This document shows, one piece after another, positions 12,407 to 25,098 of a DNA stretch of 64,000 nt (position 1 is the stretch's first letter; each line of letters begins with the position of its first letter). Under the pieces are notes generated by a model. The model ran no database searches and was not told the origin of the DNA. It saw nothing but the letters and a program-made list of their open reading frames with translations. The DNA lies in the NCBI GenBank assembly GCA_030063045.1, contig JAQSEB010000080.1, positions 220,038 through 284,037 on the forward strand, written 5' to 3'. A program made the translations under genes and the position numbers. This stretch comes from Pratylenchus scribneri (Eukaryota > Nematoda > Chromadorea > Rhabditida > Pratylenchidae).

Positions 12407-15400
12407 ATGCGGATCCCAAAAAACACTAGCGTTCCGGTCCAGCTAGATCAGCACACTGCAACAGCAACTCTCACAAATTCCAGAACACCAAAAAATTCAA
12501 CAACCCTGCACAGTGCCGATTCAACGAAGCAATTACAGCAACAATTGCAGCAATTGCAACCTGTCCGGACATCTTATATTAATCAGGTGGGTTCTCATTA
12601 AAAATTAACAATCTAGAAAATTTGGTACTGCTTCAAAAAAATTTAAGATTACAAAAATACATTTTTAAGGGTATTGAATGTATTTGGGTTGGGCACAAAT
12701 ATTAACTCAGATTTTTGTTTTATTTTGTAAAACTTAAGTAGACATAGACATGCCTAATTCTATAATGAAAAAAAAACAAATGTCTTTATACCATCTCTAT
12801 ACCCTTAAATTTATATTAAAAATTATTTTCTGAGTAATTTTCAGCGCTTAACACCCATCAGACTTTCCATCTGATCATTCAGATTCTTGTTAATAAGCAT
12901 TGAAAATTAGCCAATAAAATGACTTTCAATAAAGAAATTTTTGGGGAGTACCAAAAGCATTTTTTGGTATAATTTTATATGGCCAAAAAAGTGAAAATTA
13001 CCACCCATTTTCCCTCTTACATTTTAATGCTAAGGTTCTCATATCGAAAATCTGAGTTCATATTCAGCAGCTTCCAAAATTACCCTCAAAAATTTGTGTA
13101 CCAATTATAAGAAAAATTTTTGAGGCCTCTATCCTTCTGGATTGCCTAGTAATTTTATTCATTATTGCAAATTTTCAGCAAGAATTCGATCAAATCTTCC
13201 AATTTCGGCGGCCTCAAAAATTCAGTTTTCGTCGGCTATGTCGACGTTTTTTCTGCCAATATTTCCACTGCCTTCGTTCCATAAATGATTTTGCTCATTT
13301 CCTTCTTTCCTTTCTCCCAATTTTGGCCTGGCTTCCCACATATTCAATTCGGGAAAATTTGGCCGGAGATTTTATTGCTGGCATCACCGTGGGCGTACTG
13401 CATATTCCACAAGGTGGGGACCGAATTTGTTATGATTTTAATAAGAATCAGTAGTCCTTAAGTAAATTATTGAAACTTAAATAACTCCGAATAGGTCCGC
13501 TTTTTCGGAAAGTGAAGGGTCCCTATATAGGTCGTCGGGTTTAGGGTAGATCCGACTCCGCTCCGGAGTTGGAGTCGGAGTCAAAAATTGAAAAGGCAGG
13601 AGTCCGAAGTTTGAATCGAAATTTTTAAAGGTCGGAGTCGGGAGTCGAAGTCAAAATTTTTAAGTGACTCCGGACTTCGATCGACTCCGGATTTTTATCA
13701 GAAAATTGCCTTTTTACCATTTTTTAAAATCCGGAGTCGGAGTCAAGAATTATGGAAAGCACAGCTCTGATTTAGGGTTAGAGTCATTCATGAATAGGTT
13801 ACGAATATGATGAGGTAAAAATCCGCGTAGACCCAAACCCCAACACCACCGTTCACTTTTACCATTTCTGACGAAAAAAGCCGACCTAATAAGCTCCACA
13901 AGCACCGCTATTACTATAGAGTATAGATCATTTTAATTTTAAAATAATTAATCCAAATGGCCATAAAGTTATGGCCAAAAACAATGAAAATTGCCCACTT
14001 TTAGCCTATTTTTCTGTTTTGGTTATAATATTTTCCAATTTCGAATTAATTTATTATTTCTCTAATTAATTCATTTAAATCATGGTTTTGTTAAAAGATA
14101 TCAAATTAAATTTAAAATAAATTATTCAGTTGAAAAAATGTATCACACGATTTTTACTTAATTAATTAATAATAATTTTTAATTAATTATTAATTATTTT
14201 TCCAGGTATTGCCTACGCCATTTTGGCCGGTCTTGATCCCGTAAATGGCCTTTACACCTCTTTCTTTGCCGTTCTTTTTTACATGATTTTTGGCACATCC
14301 AAATACATTTCCATCGGTCAGATTATTTTACATACTTCTTCTAAATTTAAAATTTGATTGGAATAATTAGAAATGCCAATCACGAATTTGCATTAATTTT
14401 GTAAATTTTGAAAATTTTGACCGTTTTAGAGCCCAAAATTTTAATTGTCCATAGGTTTTTAAAATCGATATAAAATTGGTTTGAAACTGAAAAATTACAA
14501 AAAACCCTTCTCTAAATAATCAATTGAGCCCATAGGTTAAATACTATAAAATAATTATAATGTGCTTAAATTAAAAAATCGGCTGTAAAAATATATCTCA
14601 AGAACGAAATGTATTCGTTAAAACAGAAATTAGCGTACGATTTTCTTCAGAGAAGCAAAGAAATAAAAAAACAACTTATAAATTTAGAGTTAGGTTTGGA
14701 TCAAGATTAGCTTAATGCTAGGGTTTAGGGTTTGTTCTCAACTTCCTAGACGAAATAGTGTGTTAATTTTTAGTTTTAACTCTAATATTTATTTCTTTTT
14801 AAATTGTTATTTTTGGTTCACATAAATTTGATAATTTTATAAAATTAAACATTTTCAATTTATTTATTTAGGTCCATTCGCCATTCTTTCACTGATGACC
14901 GGCATTTCATGCAGGGATATTTATGCCAGACTTGACATGGAATTTTTGGAGGCCGAAGTTCGACTTTTGGACGATGCCACATTTCGAGGTGGTGGCGTCG
15001 ATTTGATGCTGTCCAATTTGACAAGGGCAATGCCCGTGAGGATGGAGGTGGAATACAGTGAATTGGTCCAATTGATCACTTTGACCGCTGGCCTCATTCA
15101 AATTGCGATGGCCATTTTACGGGTGGAATTTTTAGCTTCATATCTTTCCGATCAACTCGTCAATGGATTTTGTACAGGTAAAAAACTGGGTGAAATGAAA
15201 TTTTAATAAATCGTATTTTTGAATCAAATCAATTTATTAGCTTAGCCCCCTTGCTACCAACGGGTAATTTTTTCGGATGAATTAATTTTATAAAGTTATG
15301 GAAATTACAAAAAAATTATGCATCAAAAAAGGCAGGAAAATAGGCATTTGTCGGTTAACTAATTGGGTTGGTCAAAGTCGATTTCGGTTTCAGAAAATCA

Positions 15401-18400
15401 ATGAAATTTAAAACTGAAATTTGGAATTTTTACTCTTCAAATCCGAAAACCAGCAGGTTTAAAACTGACACCATTGTACTAAAATTGACTTTGATCAATC
15501 CTATTATCTAACTTCGGATTCAGATTTTTACCAAAAAAGTTAGAATATTTTTCACAAAATTGGTCTTAAACTACATCCTAAAATTATTTTCCCATTAGTT
15601 TACAATCAAATAGGAATAATAAAATAAAAAATTTTAAATCCGAAGTTAGGTAACCGTTAAATACCTGAAAAAATAGCCCAAAATTGGGCATTTTTCGTTG
15701 TTTTTAACAAATAAATTTAGTAATCAATCAATTTAATATACTTTACAGTACTAATGGTAAAAAGATTTTAATAATAACTTGGAAATATTTCTAACATTTT
15801 GGCAAATGATTGAATAGCCTAAAAACTCATTCTACATTACCAATTTCATTTTTATAATTCACACAATTTTTATAATAGGAGCCGCCGTCCACGTGGTTGG
15901 CGTTCAACTTGGCAAATTATTCCAATTGGATTTGGGCAAAATTGGTGGGCCAGCTTATCTTGCTCAGGTCCGAAAAATTGAATTAAAAATAATTGAATAT
16001 TAATTTATAGATTTTATATAATTTATTCCTGAAATTGTCCGAAATCAACCCATTGGCTTTTGGCCTCTCCATATTTGGCTTTGTCTTTCTTTATATGGGA
16101 AAGGATGCATTCGGCCCAAAATTGCGTCGACTTTTCCCTGTGGTTTTGCCTTTTGAGCTTATTTTGGTTGTGCTGATGACAACATTGTCTTCAGTGGCCG
16201 ATTTTCCCGAAAATTACAATATTACTGTGCTCAACAATTTACCGACTGGGTAATGTTAAATGGGTCAAATTTCCTTACTTGGGGCTTGGGGGTATCCCGG
16301 GTCAGAACTTGCAAGCAATTTTTTTGAGATTCTTTTTCTATTACTCATATTTGATTCAAAAGATAAAACTTGATTTTAGTTGATTTTTGGGTTGACCTAT
16401 TTGAAGATATTTTAGGAGGAAATAAAATCTGCCCCAGAGGATAATCCACAAAAAGCAAAAACCCAATTTTCATGTCTTATTTTTGAAAATTTACCCATAA
16501 AATCATTGAAATTCTAATATTTTCTTGACGAAAAATTAGCATTTTTGAGACAAAAATGTGACCAATTTGGTCCAATTACAATTTTTCTCCTGCCTAAATC
16601 CCAATCTATTAACATTTATAATTCGGGTCAATTTTATGACCACAAAAATGCTATTTTTTCTACACAAAAAATTTTGAGAAAATTCAATGATTTTATGGGT
16701 AAATTAATTTTTATTTGGAATGGTAAAGGGTATTAGACGAAATACATTGAAACCATTTCGTTTTTTGGTTCAAAAAAAATCTAAAAATTGGTTTTAAAAC
16801 TTATTCAAATTATTATTTGAATATACTTATTTCGATTAATATAAAATTTGTAGGTTTAGGTTAAAGAATTATATTGTTTCTATTAGTTTTTTTTCCACAA
16901 ATAAATACAAAATTAATTTCATATATTTTTAAACAGTTTACCCTATGCCCGTTTGCCTCGCCTTGAACTCCTGCCCTATGTTTTGGGTGATGCCTTGGAA
17001 ATTGCCTTTGTTTCAGTTGCTCTCCATTTGTCAATGTGCAAAGTTTTTAATCGGAGAATGAACACAAAAACGGACAATAATTTGGTTAGAAATTGACGAA
17101 ATAAAAATTGTTCAATACTATTAAATTTTACATCAAAAATTATTATTGGTTTAAAATTTTTTTATGATCCTAATTCCTAATTTACAAACCAATTAAAATA
17201 GAGTTCATCAAAACATATTGATATTGAACGTTTTAAATAATTAGTAATAGTTTATTCAGAGTTAAGTTAAATAATATAAAACCCTTTAAACCGAAACCCA
17301 TTTTCTTTTTTGATTCAAAACAACTTTATAATTTACTATAATTAAATAGGAGACAAACATTAATCAAATAACCCGCATTTACGAGACCTCTCTTTTGGAT
17401 GTATAAAAATAAACCATTGAACTGTTATAATCTCTTGGGTTTATTTAATAAATTTTTCGACAATTTTCAGTTTTTTTAGAATTAAATATTATTCATTTAA
17501 TAATTTATACAATATATATTGCTAACCGGACTATTTCAAAAAGTCCGGTGATTTGCATTTGATCACCGGACTTTTTCTAAAAGTCCGGTGATATTTTAAT
17601 TAAACCACAATTTTTACTCTTGCAGGAATTGTACGCACTTGGATTGGTCGGTTCCCTCTCTTCATTTTTCATCACTTATCCGGTCACACCGGTTCTCGGT
17701 CGTTCAATGCTTAATGTAGAATGCGGGGCAAAAACCCAGGTAAATTATAAAAATATTTATCCAATAATTATCCCAAAACAATTTTTAGTTGTCCGCATTT
17801 TTCAGTGCACTACTTCTTTTGATTGTCATTTTCTTCCTGGGCCCTTTCCTCTCCGCATTGCCAATTTGCATTTTGGCCGTAATCATTATTTATTCAATGA
17901 AAAGTGCTTTCCAAAAAATGCCTCGTGAATTTATTCATCTTTGGCGCGTCTCCAAAATTGATTTTGTGAATTTTTAGGCTATTTGAATTTTATTCGAAAA
18001 TATAATTTAAATAAATTAATCGTGAAGAAAAATGCCACTTTTTTGAAACCAATTTTACTAAATGTAAAATATCAGCAATTTTTAAAGCTATTAAAAACTT
18101 TTATTCCATAGGATTAAGCTCTTTTTAACAGAATATTAAACCCCAGAAAAATAATTTTATACCCCAGAAAATAAATTCTAAAAGCAAATTATACCCCAGA
18201 AAAATAATTTTAGACCCCAGAAAATAAATTCTAAAAGCAAATTATACCCCTGAAAAATAATTTAACACCTTTTCAATTTTAATCCAAATTATTCTAAATT
18301 ATATTTTCCCCAGCTAATTTGGATTGTCGCTATTGTGGCCACCGTAATTTTGAATGTAATGATGGGATTGGCCATCACTGTGGCATTTGCCCTGCTCACC

Positions 18401-21400
18401 ACCGTGGTCCGCATTCAATGGCCAAAATGGTATTTGCTCTCGAATTTGACCAGGACCGAGAATTATCGAGACTCTGGACGCTATGGGCGAGTGACCCCGT
18501 TGGGACATGGAATTCGCATTTTTCGCTTTGATGCTCCATTGGTTGGTTTTTCTAATAGATTTTCAATATCGCCATTTTAAATATACTAGGCCATTCCTTT
18601 GTCCATAACTCAACGAGACTAAGACTACTATAACCAATTTGGTTATGGGATATACCATTGGAAAGATCAAAATGTTCTCTATAATTTTTTTTAATCTTAA
18701 AAATTAGTATTAAATATGCCTATGAATGTATAATCCAAATTTTTTGAGAAAAGTCGAATAATTTCTAGATTTTCTTACATTTTTAAACATTATAAAGAGT
18801 AATAAAGACCACTTTTTAGAGAATTTTTTAGAGGTTTAAAATGAACTATATTTTTCCAGAAACCGAAATAGTTATTATGTTATTGACAATAATAGTCAAA
18901 AGAATGGGCTAGGCAATAAAAACGCTAAAAAAAGAAACTTAATGCAAAAATAATCATAATGCCTTCACAAAAGTGCATAGGCCGCATACCACTGAATAGA
19001 GCTCATCAAGAAACATTGAATAGTATTTTTAATTATTTGATCAAATTTAAAGATTTTAAAGGATTTAAGCCATTTTTGTTGATTTTGATTCATAGCTAAT
19101 TCCTAATTTAAATCAAAATCATAATCATCGATGCTTCTTGACGAGATTTTTGGATTAATTGAAATGTTTTGTTTGTCTGTGATAAAATTAGAAACCGTTT
19201 TAATATTTTTCGAAAATTTCTTTTTTTTCTATAAACTAAATATTTCCCATTTTAATAAATAAATTTTCATTTTAAGCTTTTTACCAATGTTGATCATTTT
19301 GCCAATTCGGCTATCAATGCAATCACAATGCCCGTCCAATCCTCCTCCTCCAATCCACCTCACCAAACATTTGAAACCAACGGCAAATGCAGCGACATTC
19401 AACAATGCAACGTGAATGGACAATCCCAATTGATGTTGGCCTCAGAAAAATCAATAAACAAAATGAACCAAAAACAACAAAGGCATTTATCGTTGGATGG
19501 AAGAGTGCGCGAAAGTGGAGTGAAGAATTTGATTGTGGATTGCACCGGATTCACATTTGTGGACTATACAAGCATAAATGCATTGGCCGATGTATGTTTT
19601 GAAATATTTTTTTATTTTTATAGGAATTTAAACTTAAAAATGTGCAAAATTTGAAAGAAATTTTCGGGAAAAAAAATTTGGATATTTATTTGAAATTTTT
19701 AATAAAAAAATTTTGAAATTTATTTGAATTTTCAAATAAATTTAGAAATTGGAAATTTATTTATTAAAATTTTTAAAAATTAGAAAATTATTTTTTGAAA
19801 TTTTCAAAAATTTGGAAAATTATTTTTTGAAGTTTTCAAAAATTTTCGGAAATTTATTTTTTGAAATTTCAAAAATTCTCGGAAAATTATTTTTTGAAAT
19901 TTTCAAAAATTTGGAAAATAATTTTTCAAGTTTTCAAAAATTTTCGGAAATTTATTTTTTGAAATTTCAAAAATTTGGAAAATAATTTTTCAAGTTTTCA
20001 AAAATTTTCGGAAATTTATTTTTTGAAATTTCAAAAATTCTCGGAAAATTATTTTTTGAAATTGTCAAAAATTTTCGAATTTATTTGAAAATTTTCAAAA
20101 ATTCTCCTAAATTATTTTATTTAAATTTTCAAAATCTCGAAATTTTTTTTGAAATTTTCAAAAATTCTCGGAAAATTTTTTAGAATTTTCAAAAATCTTG
20201 GAAATTTATTTGAAACAAAATAATTTTTGAAATTTTTAAATATTCTCGTAATTTTATTTGAAATATAAATTTGGAAATTTATTTATTTGGAATTTTCATC
20301 ATTTTAATTAATTTATTTTCTCACAGCTTTATCATCAATTGAATGACTTGAATGTGAATGTTTTATTTGCCGGCGCAAAGGCCCCAGTTCGTGATATGCT
20401 GGAAATGTGCAAATTCTTCAATTCAGTGCCAAAAGAACAATTCTATCCAACAATTCATGATGCCGTCCTAGTTGCTTCAAATAAAAAGTATGACAATAAA
20501 ATATTTTAAAATTTAATCAAAATTATTATAATTTACCTATAAAATTTGGCCATAGAAAATTATTTGAATTTATCCACAATTCTCCATGCTATAAAATCTG
20601 CATTGGCCACAAAATTAATAAGTCTACAAAAGAATTCTCCTTAAAAAGGGCAATCCTAAAGAATCCGGGCCACAAAAAATTTTTTTTAAAAACAGATTTT
20701 CTAGGATAAAAATTGATGATGAACTCAGATCTAACATCCTTTTTGTCATATCTTGCCATCTTGGTAAGATAATGCCAACTTTTATCAAGAAAAAAGTAAA
20801 GGGAGGACCAAGGGCATTTTTGGTCAAAATTTTTATATGGCCAATATATAGCTCAATCAACGCAGCTCGATGAGAGGAATCGAATGGTACCACTTTTATA
20901 GGGTAATATTTAATTATTGGCAAGTTAGAGGTCTAAATACCTTACCAAGACAAATATTTCTTTTGGTCATAGCTTGACAATAACTGCATATTACCCTATA
21001 AAAGTGGTACCATTCGATTCCTCTCATCGAACTGCGTTGATTGAGCTATTATATTGCCATATAAAAATTTTGATCAAAAATGCCCTTGGTCCCCCCTTTG
21101 CTTTTTCATGGTAAGAAGTTGGCATTATCTTACCAAGATGGTAAGATGTGACAAAATGAATACCAAATTTGAACTCGGCATCAATTTTTACCCTAGAAAA
21201 TCTGTTTTTAAAAAAATTTTTTTTGTGGCCCGGATTCTTTAGGATTGCCTTAAAATGGCCTATTTTAATGAATTTTGGCCTGTTTTTAGTCAATAAAATA
21301 ACGCCTAACTTCTTTATACAGAACATACATCCCACGAAAATTATGAACAAAAATCTATTTTTTTGGACTTTGGGCCAAAAGCCTTAATTTTTATTAGAAT

Positions 21401-21894
21401 TGGGATAGAAATATTAGGAATAGGCTATGCTAGATTACTTTTTATATTATGGGGTTAGGTTATTTAAATATATAAGACAATATAGAGATAAAAGAGCCAG
21501 ATTTTACCATATTTCGGGCCATTACAATGCCAAATTTTCACGATTTATAGATTAAAATTATAAATTCCTAATAAATTTCCTTAATTTTTATAGAAAATGG
21601 CAAAGGAAAAAGCGCGGTTTTTCCGAATTGTCCCTGATGAAAAAATCACCAGTGGGTGGTGGCCCGGCAGAAGACACAAATTCCCTTTGTGTTGGCGAAA
21701 ATGAACTCTACCAATGGTCATTCAAGCAAACATTATCCGACACCCATATTGTCATTCATGAAGAGGACGAAAATGAGGAAGATGAAGCGGACCATCTTGA
21801 GTTCACATTGGATAATTCACCGGCACCACCACAAGAAGAAATTGGCACCGGCTGTGTTGTTGAAGAGGAAGAGGCCGGAATTAGCATGATATAA
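12407..21894 (+). CDS. SLC26/SulP anion transporter with STAS domain
   Basis: Thirteen exons: 12407-12586, 13179-13413, 14206-14316, 14872-15177, 15879-15967, 16011-16249, 16937-17084, 17626-17739, 17789-17965, 18314-18541, 19277-19591, 20327-20487, 21594-21894. All join in frame with GT-AG borders, giving 867 residues. Conserved parts are [10 protein letters not shown] (about 111-120), [11 protein letters not shown] then [20 protein letters not shown], the transmembrane core to about 560, and a C-terminal STAS domain with [19 protein letters not shown] and [14 protein letters not shown]. The STAS domain has a Ser/Asn/Gln-rich insertion, and the tail is acidic ([12 protein letters not shown]). 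SLC26 proteins move sulfate, chloride, bicarbonate or oxalate across the plasma membrane; substrate here is unknown. The start is the first in-frame ATG before a polar Gln-rich N-terminus; an upstream 5' exon cannot be excluded. Confidence 0.92.
13489..13890. mobile_element. Foldback element with an inner GGAGTC-repeat palindrome (SLC26 intron 2)
   Basis: Outer arms AATAGGTCCGCTTTTTCGG and CGAAAAAAGCCGACCTAAT are inverted repeats, with the family's GTGAAGGGTCCC block inside the left arm. The middle (about 13548-13780) is an insert of repeated GACTCC/GGAGTC units in both orientations, another simple-sequence palindrome nested in a foldback element. Confidence 0.6.
16485..16705. repeat. Long imperfect inverted repeat in SLC26 intron 6
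   Basis: AATTTACCCATAAAATCATT near 16488 is matched by AATGATTTTATGGGTAAATT near 16686. The inner flanks also pair in part, around a core with GACCAATTTGG. This is a foldback of about 220 bp. Confidence 0.55.
17524..17592. repeat. Paired ACCGGACTTTTT hairpins in SLC26 intron 7
   Basis: Two palindromes of ACCGGACT...AGTCCGGT lie side by side. The second is near perfect: ATCACCGGACTTTTT and AAAAGTCCGGTGAT around a loop of a few bases. Confidence 0.6.
18135..18262. repeat. Two tandem copies of a roughly 60-bp unit in SLC26 intron 9
   Basis: The block CCCAGAAAATAAATTCTAAA followed by AGCAAATTATACCCC is repeated, with an intervening CCCAGAAAAATAATTTTA in each copy. Confidence 0.6.
19740..20280. 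repeat. Degenerate GAAATTTTCAAAAATT repeats in SLC26 intron 11
   Basis: A series of imperfect units of about 35-45 bp (TTTTCAAAAATTTTCGGAAA and TTTATTTTTTGAAATTTC variants), many self-complementary (GAAATTTC, GAAAATTTTC). Low-complexity, non-coding. Confidence 0.6.
20648..21250. mobile_element. Large foldback element in SLC26 intron 12
   Basis: Left end GGCAATCCTAAAGAATCCGG at 20648 matches the inverse CCGGATTCTTTAGGATTGCC ending at 21250. The arms stay paired inward for about 270 bp, including TGGTACCACTTTTATAGGGT near 20886 and its inverse near 20992. The loop is about 75 bp. It would form a very long hairpin if transcribed in the pre-mRNA. Confidence 0.8.
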
Positions 21895-22757
21895 ATATGA
21901 AAAATCAATTTTTTTGATATTGATTCGAAGCATTTAATCAAATAATTAATTTTATTTGTATAATTTTTAATCCTGTTAGCATTCACACTTTGCTCTTTTC
22001 ACTGACATTCATAATTTATTTTTTATTTATATATAATCATAGATTTCGTATTTTGTAAACAATTTTTTATTGCAATAAATTTTGATTAATAATTTGAGGT
22101 TATTTTAATGAAATGAAACCTAAAGCTACGTTTACACTAACGGCAAAAAGAGGATTAGGATTTTTTGGGGACATTCAAAAAATTTTTCTCTCTGACCAAA
22201 AAAATTTTTATACCAAAAAATAGAGAAGGATTTTTAATGAGCCCGGAACCCGGCACAATTTAAAACATAACCGGGCCCGGATGCCGGCCCAGCAATTTTT
22301 TCATAATTTTCCTAAAACCGGCCAAAACCGGCTCTTTTTTTGCCTGGCCTGGTAATTTTTTCTGAAAAAAAACCGGAACTGGGCCTGAAAATTTTTAAAA
22401 ACTGGACTTTATCATAAACTCGCATTCCATAGTTTGAATGTTATATAATTTATTTTAATAAAGAAAAATCATTTTGATACAGTAAAAAAATAAAATAACA
22501 TTGAAAGAATGTTGACACAAGAATGGGATTAAAAACTGAATCCCATCAAAAAACCAAATAATAGAAAGTCGATAATGAGAGAAGAAGAAATGAAAAAAAT
22601 AAATTTCCGAAAGGAAGAAAAAGTTAAGAAAAAATTTAACGAAAAAAATTAGACATTTTGCTCGGTAATTTCGATTAACATTTTTGTACAATTTTACTTT
22701 CAATAATTTTTTGCATAAATTATAAATCATTTTTAGTACAAATAAAATTGTCGCCTG
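21895..22757. other. Convergent intergenic region with a CCGG-rich palindromic patch
   Basis: Holds the 3' flank of SLC26 (possible AATAAA near 22075) and, at about 22225-22400, alternating CCGGCC/GGGCCC-type motifs in both orientations (GAGCCCGGAACCCGGCAC; CCGGCCAAAACCGGCTC), like the simple-sequence palindromes elsewhere. No gene seen. Confidence 0.45.
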
Positions 22758-25098
22758 TCATGTTCGAATTGTAGTTTCGACTAGTGGTACAATTTGTTGT
22801 TGAGATTTACGACAGAAAATTCGGGCGATTGCATTACGATAAGGTGTATTGACCAAAATTGTGATAATCGGATTCAATGTTGGTGTTAAATAAACAAATA
22901 TTGTCGTAATTTGCGAGCGTTGCAATGCCTCTCTATTGTCTAATCCAATTCCAGGCAAAAAGAGGATAAAGGTGAAGAAAAGGATTAAGCTAAGGGTGAG
23001 AAAGGGAACTGCCGCCTAAAATTATAAATTTTAAGTGAAATTATAAAATATTATTTATTATTATTATACCAAAAGTGTCAGTGTCCGTGTCAACTGTTTG
23101 TTCAATTTGCGTGTATTTTCACTGAAACCGCCGTATGTGTTGACAAATCGAATTATACGCCAACGAAGAATTATTATTATCAAATAAAAAATTATCAGAC
23201 AAAAAATTGTCCATATCCACAAATGTCGAAAAAATAAATTTAAACTCTGTAATTTTTTACCAATTTAAAAATAATATTATTCCCTACTTTATCAACAATA
23301 ACGAAGCAACTTTCTTCGAGCATATTCATTGTTTTTAAATATTCATTATCTTCTGGTCGACATTTTAAAATGCCGTTTTGAAATTTGAACAGAAATATTA
23401 GCATAAATATATAAAAAAGGAAGGACAAAATGAGCAATTGCAAATAGCGGAATAGGCTAATTTGTATATTTCTGCGGAAATATTTTAATTTTTTAATTAA
23501 TTTATTTAAGATTACTTATTAATTTTGAATTAATTATTTATTGTATTTTTATATTTTATATTAACCTAATTAATTGGAAATATCTGTAAATGAATTGGAA
23601 AAAATAAGCAATACATCAAAGCAATATGTCATATTACTAGTGCAGGTGAGAACAATAATACCAAATGGGCCAAAAAAATGGTAGATGTCATTCGCAAAAT
23701 AGCCATGATAAACTCCAATAAAAATATCATCTAAGCGGGCAATCATCTATTAAAATTTATAAAACAGAATTATTCAAATGGTCGATTATTTATCCGTGTA
23801 AAATTTTGAACTAAAATTGGGTCCCCTTTTTTCTTCAAAAGGGAGAAAGTGGGGGAAAAGTGAAGGGTCCTCCCTATGGGTGTTAGGGATCAGGGCTAGG
23901 GTCGAAACTCAAAAACATCGAAATTTCGACGATCGAAATCGAAAATCGAAATTTCGACCCCAGCCCTGTTAGGGATAGGGCATAGGGTTAGGTGAGATGA
24001 TTTTAGCCCATCCTTAACCCTGAATGACCCTAACCCAATCTCATCACCCATAGGGGGGACCCTTCACTTTTTCCCCCACTTTTTCCTCTTTAAGGAAAAA
24101 AGGGGACCCAAACAGTATAAGTACCCTAAAACTCAGCAGAAAAACTATCAAATTGGCAAAGTGAAGTTATGTCATTCCAAAGATACTTATGGATTTTGAA
24201 TCCGCGTTTTTGCTGAGAATGGAAAAAGTGAAGGGACACCTCATGACCCTAACCCTAATCCTGTTGCTCCGTAAGGGGTGACCCCTTCACTTTCCCTTCT
24301 CAACAAAAAGAAATAAACTCCATAATTACCGATTCCAAATGACTAAAATCACTATATTTATCAAAAAAAATTATCTTTAGGAAATTCGGTTTTTATCCAA
24401 AATTATGAATTCATATTACATTAAAAACATGAATTTTTGTAATTAATAGGGAGCGGATTTTTAGGTCGCAAAAATCGAAAAATAGGTGCCTATTTAGGTT
24501 TTTTCGGGAAATTTACCAAAAATAGGTCGAAAAACCCCAAAATAGGTAATTTTTCGATTTTTATTGCATTTTTGACATGAAATTTTCCCTCAAAAAAGTG
24601 CCAAAATAGGTAAAATAGGTCAAAAAAATTTTGTCAAAAACATGAAATAAATGTAAAAACTTCATTTATGTGCTTTTCTCATCAAATCTGATGCAAACAA
24701 AAAATAGGTCAAAACCTAAAAATCCGCTCCCTAGTAATTAAGATATATTAAAAAATGCTATTTGAGAAACCCTCTTAGATTTCTATTGATAAAAATGATT
24801 TCCGCCTAAATTATGTATCAAATTTTGCCATTATCAATTTGGTGGTACTCATCTCCTACTTTGATAGGATTAAATAATTAAAATTGAAACCATTTTTAAA
24901 TTTACCAACCATCATCCCAATAATTTCTTGAAAGAGATAAAAGAGGTCAAATATGCAGGTTTGAAGCAGAATTCGACTGTGGTTGACCATTTCCTTTGGA
25001 GTTTTCGTCAAAATTAACCAAATTAACAATAAATTAAGGAAGAGGCCAAAAGGTTGAAAAATACGTGTGAATAGTTTTGTAAAAATAATAAAATCCAT
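22758..25098 (-). CDS. Str/Srd-superfamily 7TM chemoreceptor with an apparent frameshift
   Basis: Exons right to left: 25098-24910, 23746-23566, 23471-23288, 23246-23070 and 23015-22758. Exon 1 has TM1-TM2 (GLFLNLLLIWLILTKTPKEM). Exon 2 starts in frame with YHGYFANDIYHFFGPFG, but the TM3-end motif FIYRYFQLI is in another frame of the same exon. The bases between, near 23600-23625, contain no usable intron, so one base appears gained or lost. Exons 3-5 join in frame: RYLQLL and TM4; then TM5 with a loop NTRKLNKQLTRTL; then TM6-TM7 with YLTPTLNPIITILVNTPYRN, typical of nematode receptors. The third intron (23247-23287) is only 41 bp. The family is chemosensory; ligand unknown. It may be a pseudogene or carry a sequencing error. 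Confidence 0.7.
23815..24113. mobile_element. Foldback MITE with a nested TCGAAATTTCGA palindrome
   Basis: In intron 1 of the chemoreceptor. Arms GGGTCCCCTTTTTTC / GGAAAAAAGGGGACCC and GAAAGTGGGGGAAAAGTGAA / TTCACTTTTTCCCCCACTTT are inverted. Inside, at about 23888-23968, sits AGGGCTAGGGTCGAAA...ATTTCGACCCCAGCCCT, built of ATCGAAATTTCGA units. The core also has CCTAACCC motifs like the other copies. Confidence 0.75.
24188..24325. mobile_element. Short foldback MITE copy
   Basis: Arms ATGGAAAAAGTGAAGGG and CCCCTTCACTTTCCCTTCTC are inverted around CCTAACCCTAATCC, the same internal plan as the larger copies. It lies directly beside 23815-24113. Confidence 0.55.
24448..24733. mobile_element. Palindromic element with perfect terminal inverted repeats
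   Basis: Starts AGGGAGCGGATTTTTAGGT and ends with the exact inverse ACCTAAAAATCCGCTCCCT. The interior is made of AAAATAGGT/ACCTATTTT units. TAATTAA-like sequence on both sides could be a target-site duplication. No coding content. Confidence 0.75.

Noticed and set aside
19749..19985. 78-codon plus-strand frame in SLC26 intron 11
   Set aside because: Low-complexity reading of the AATTTTCAAAA repeats.
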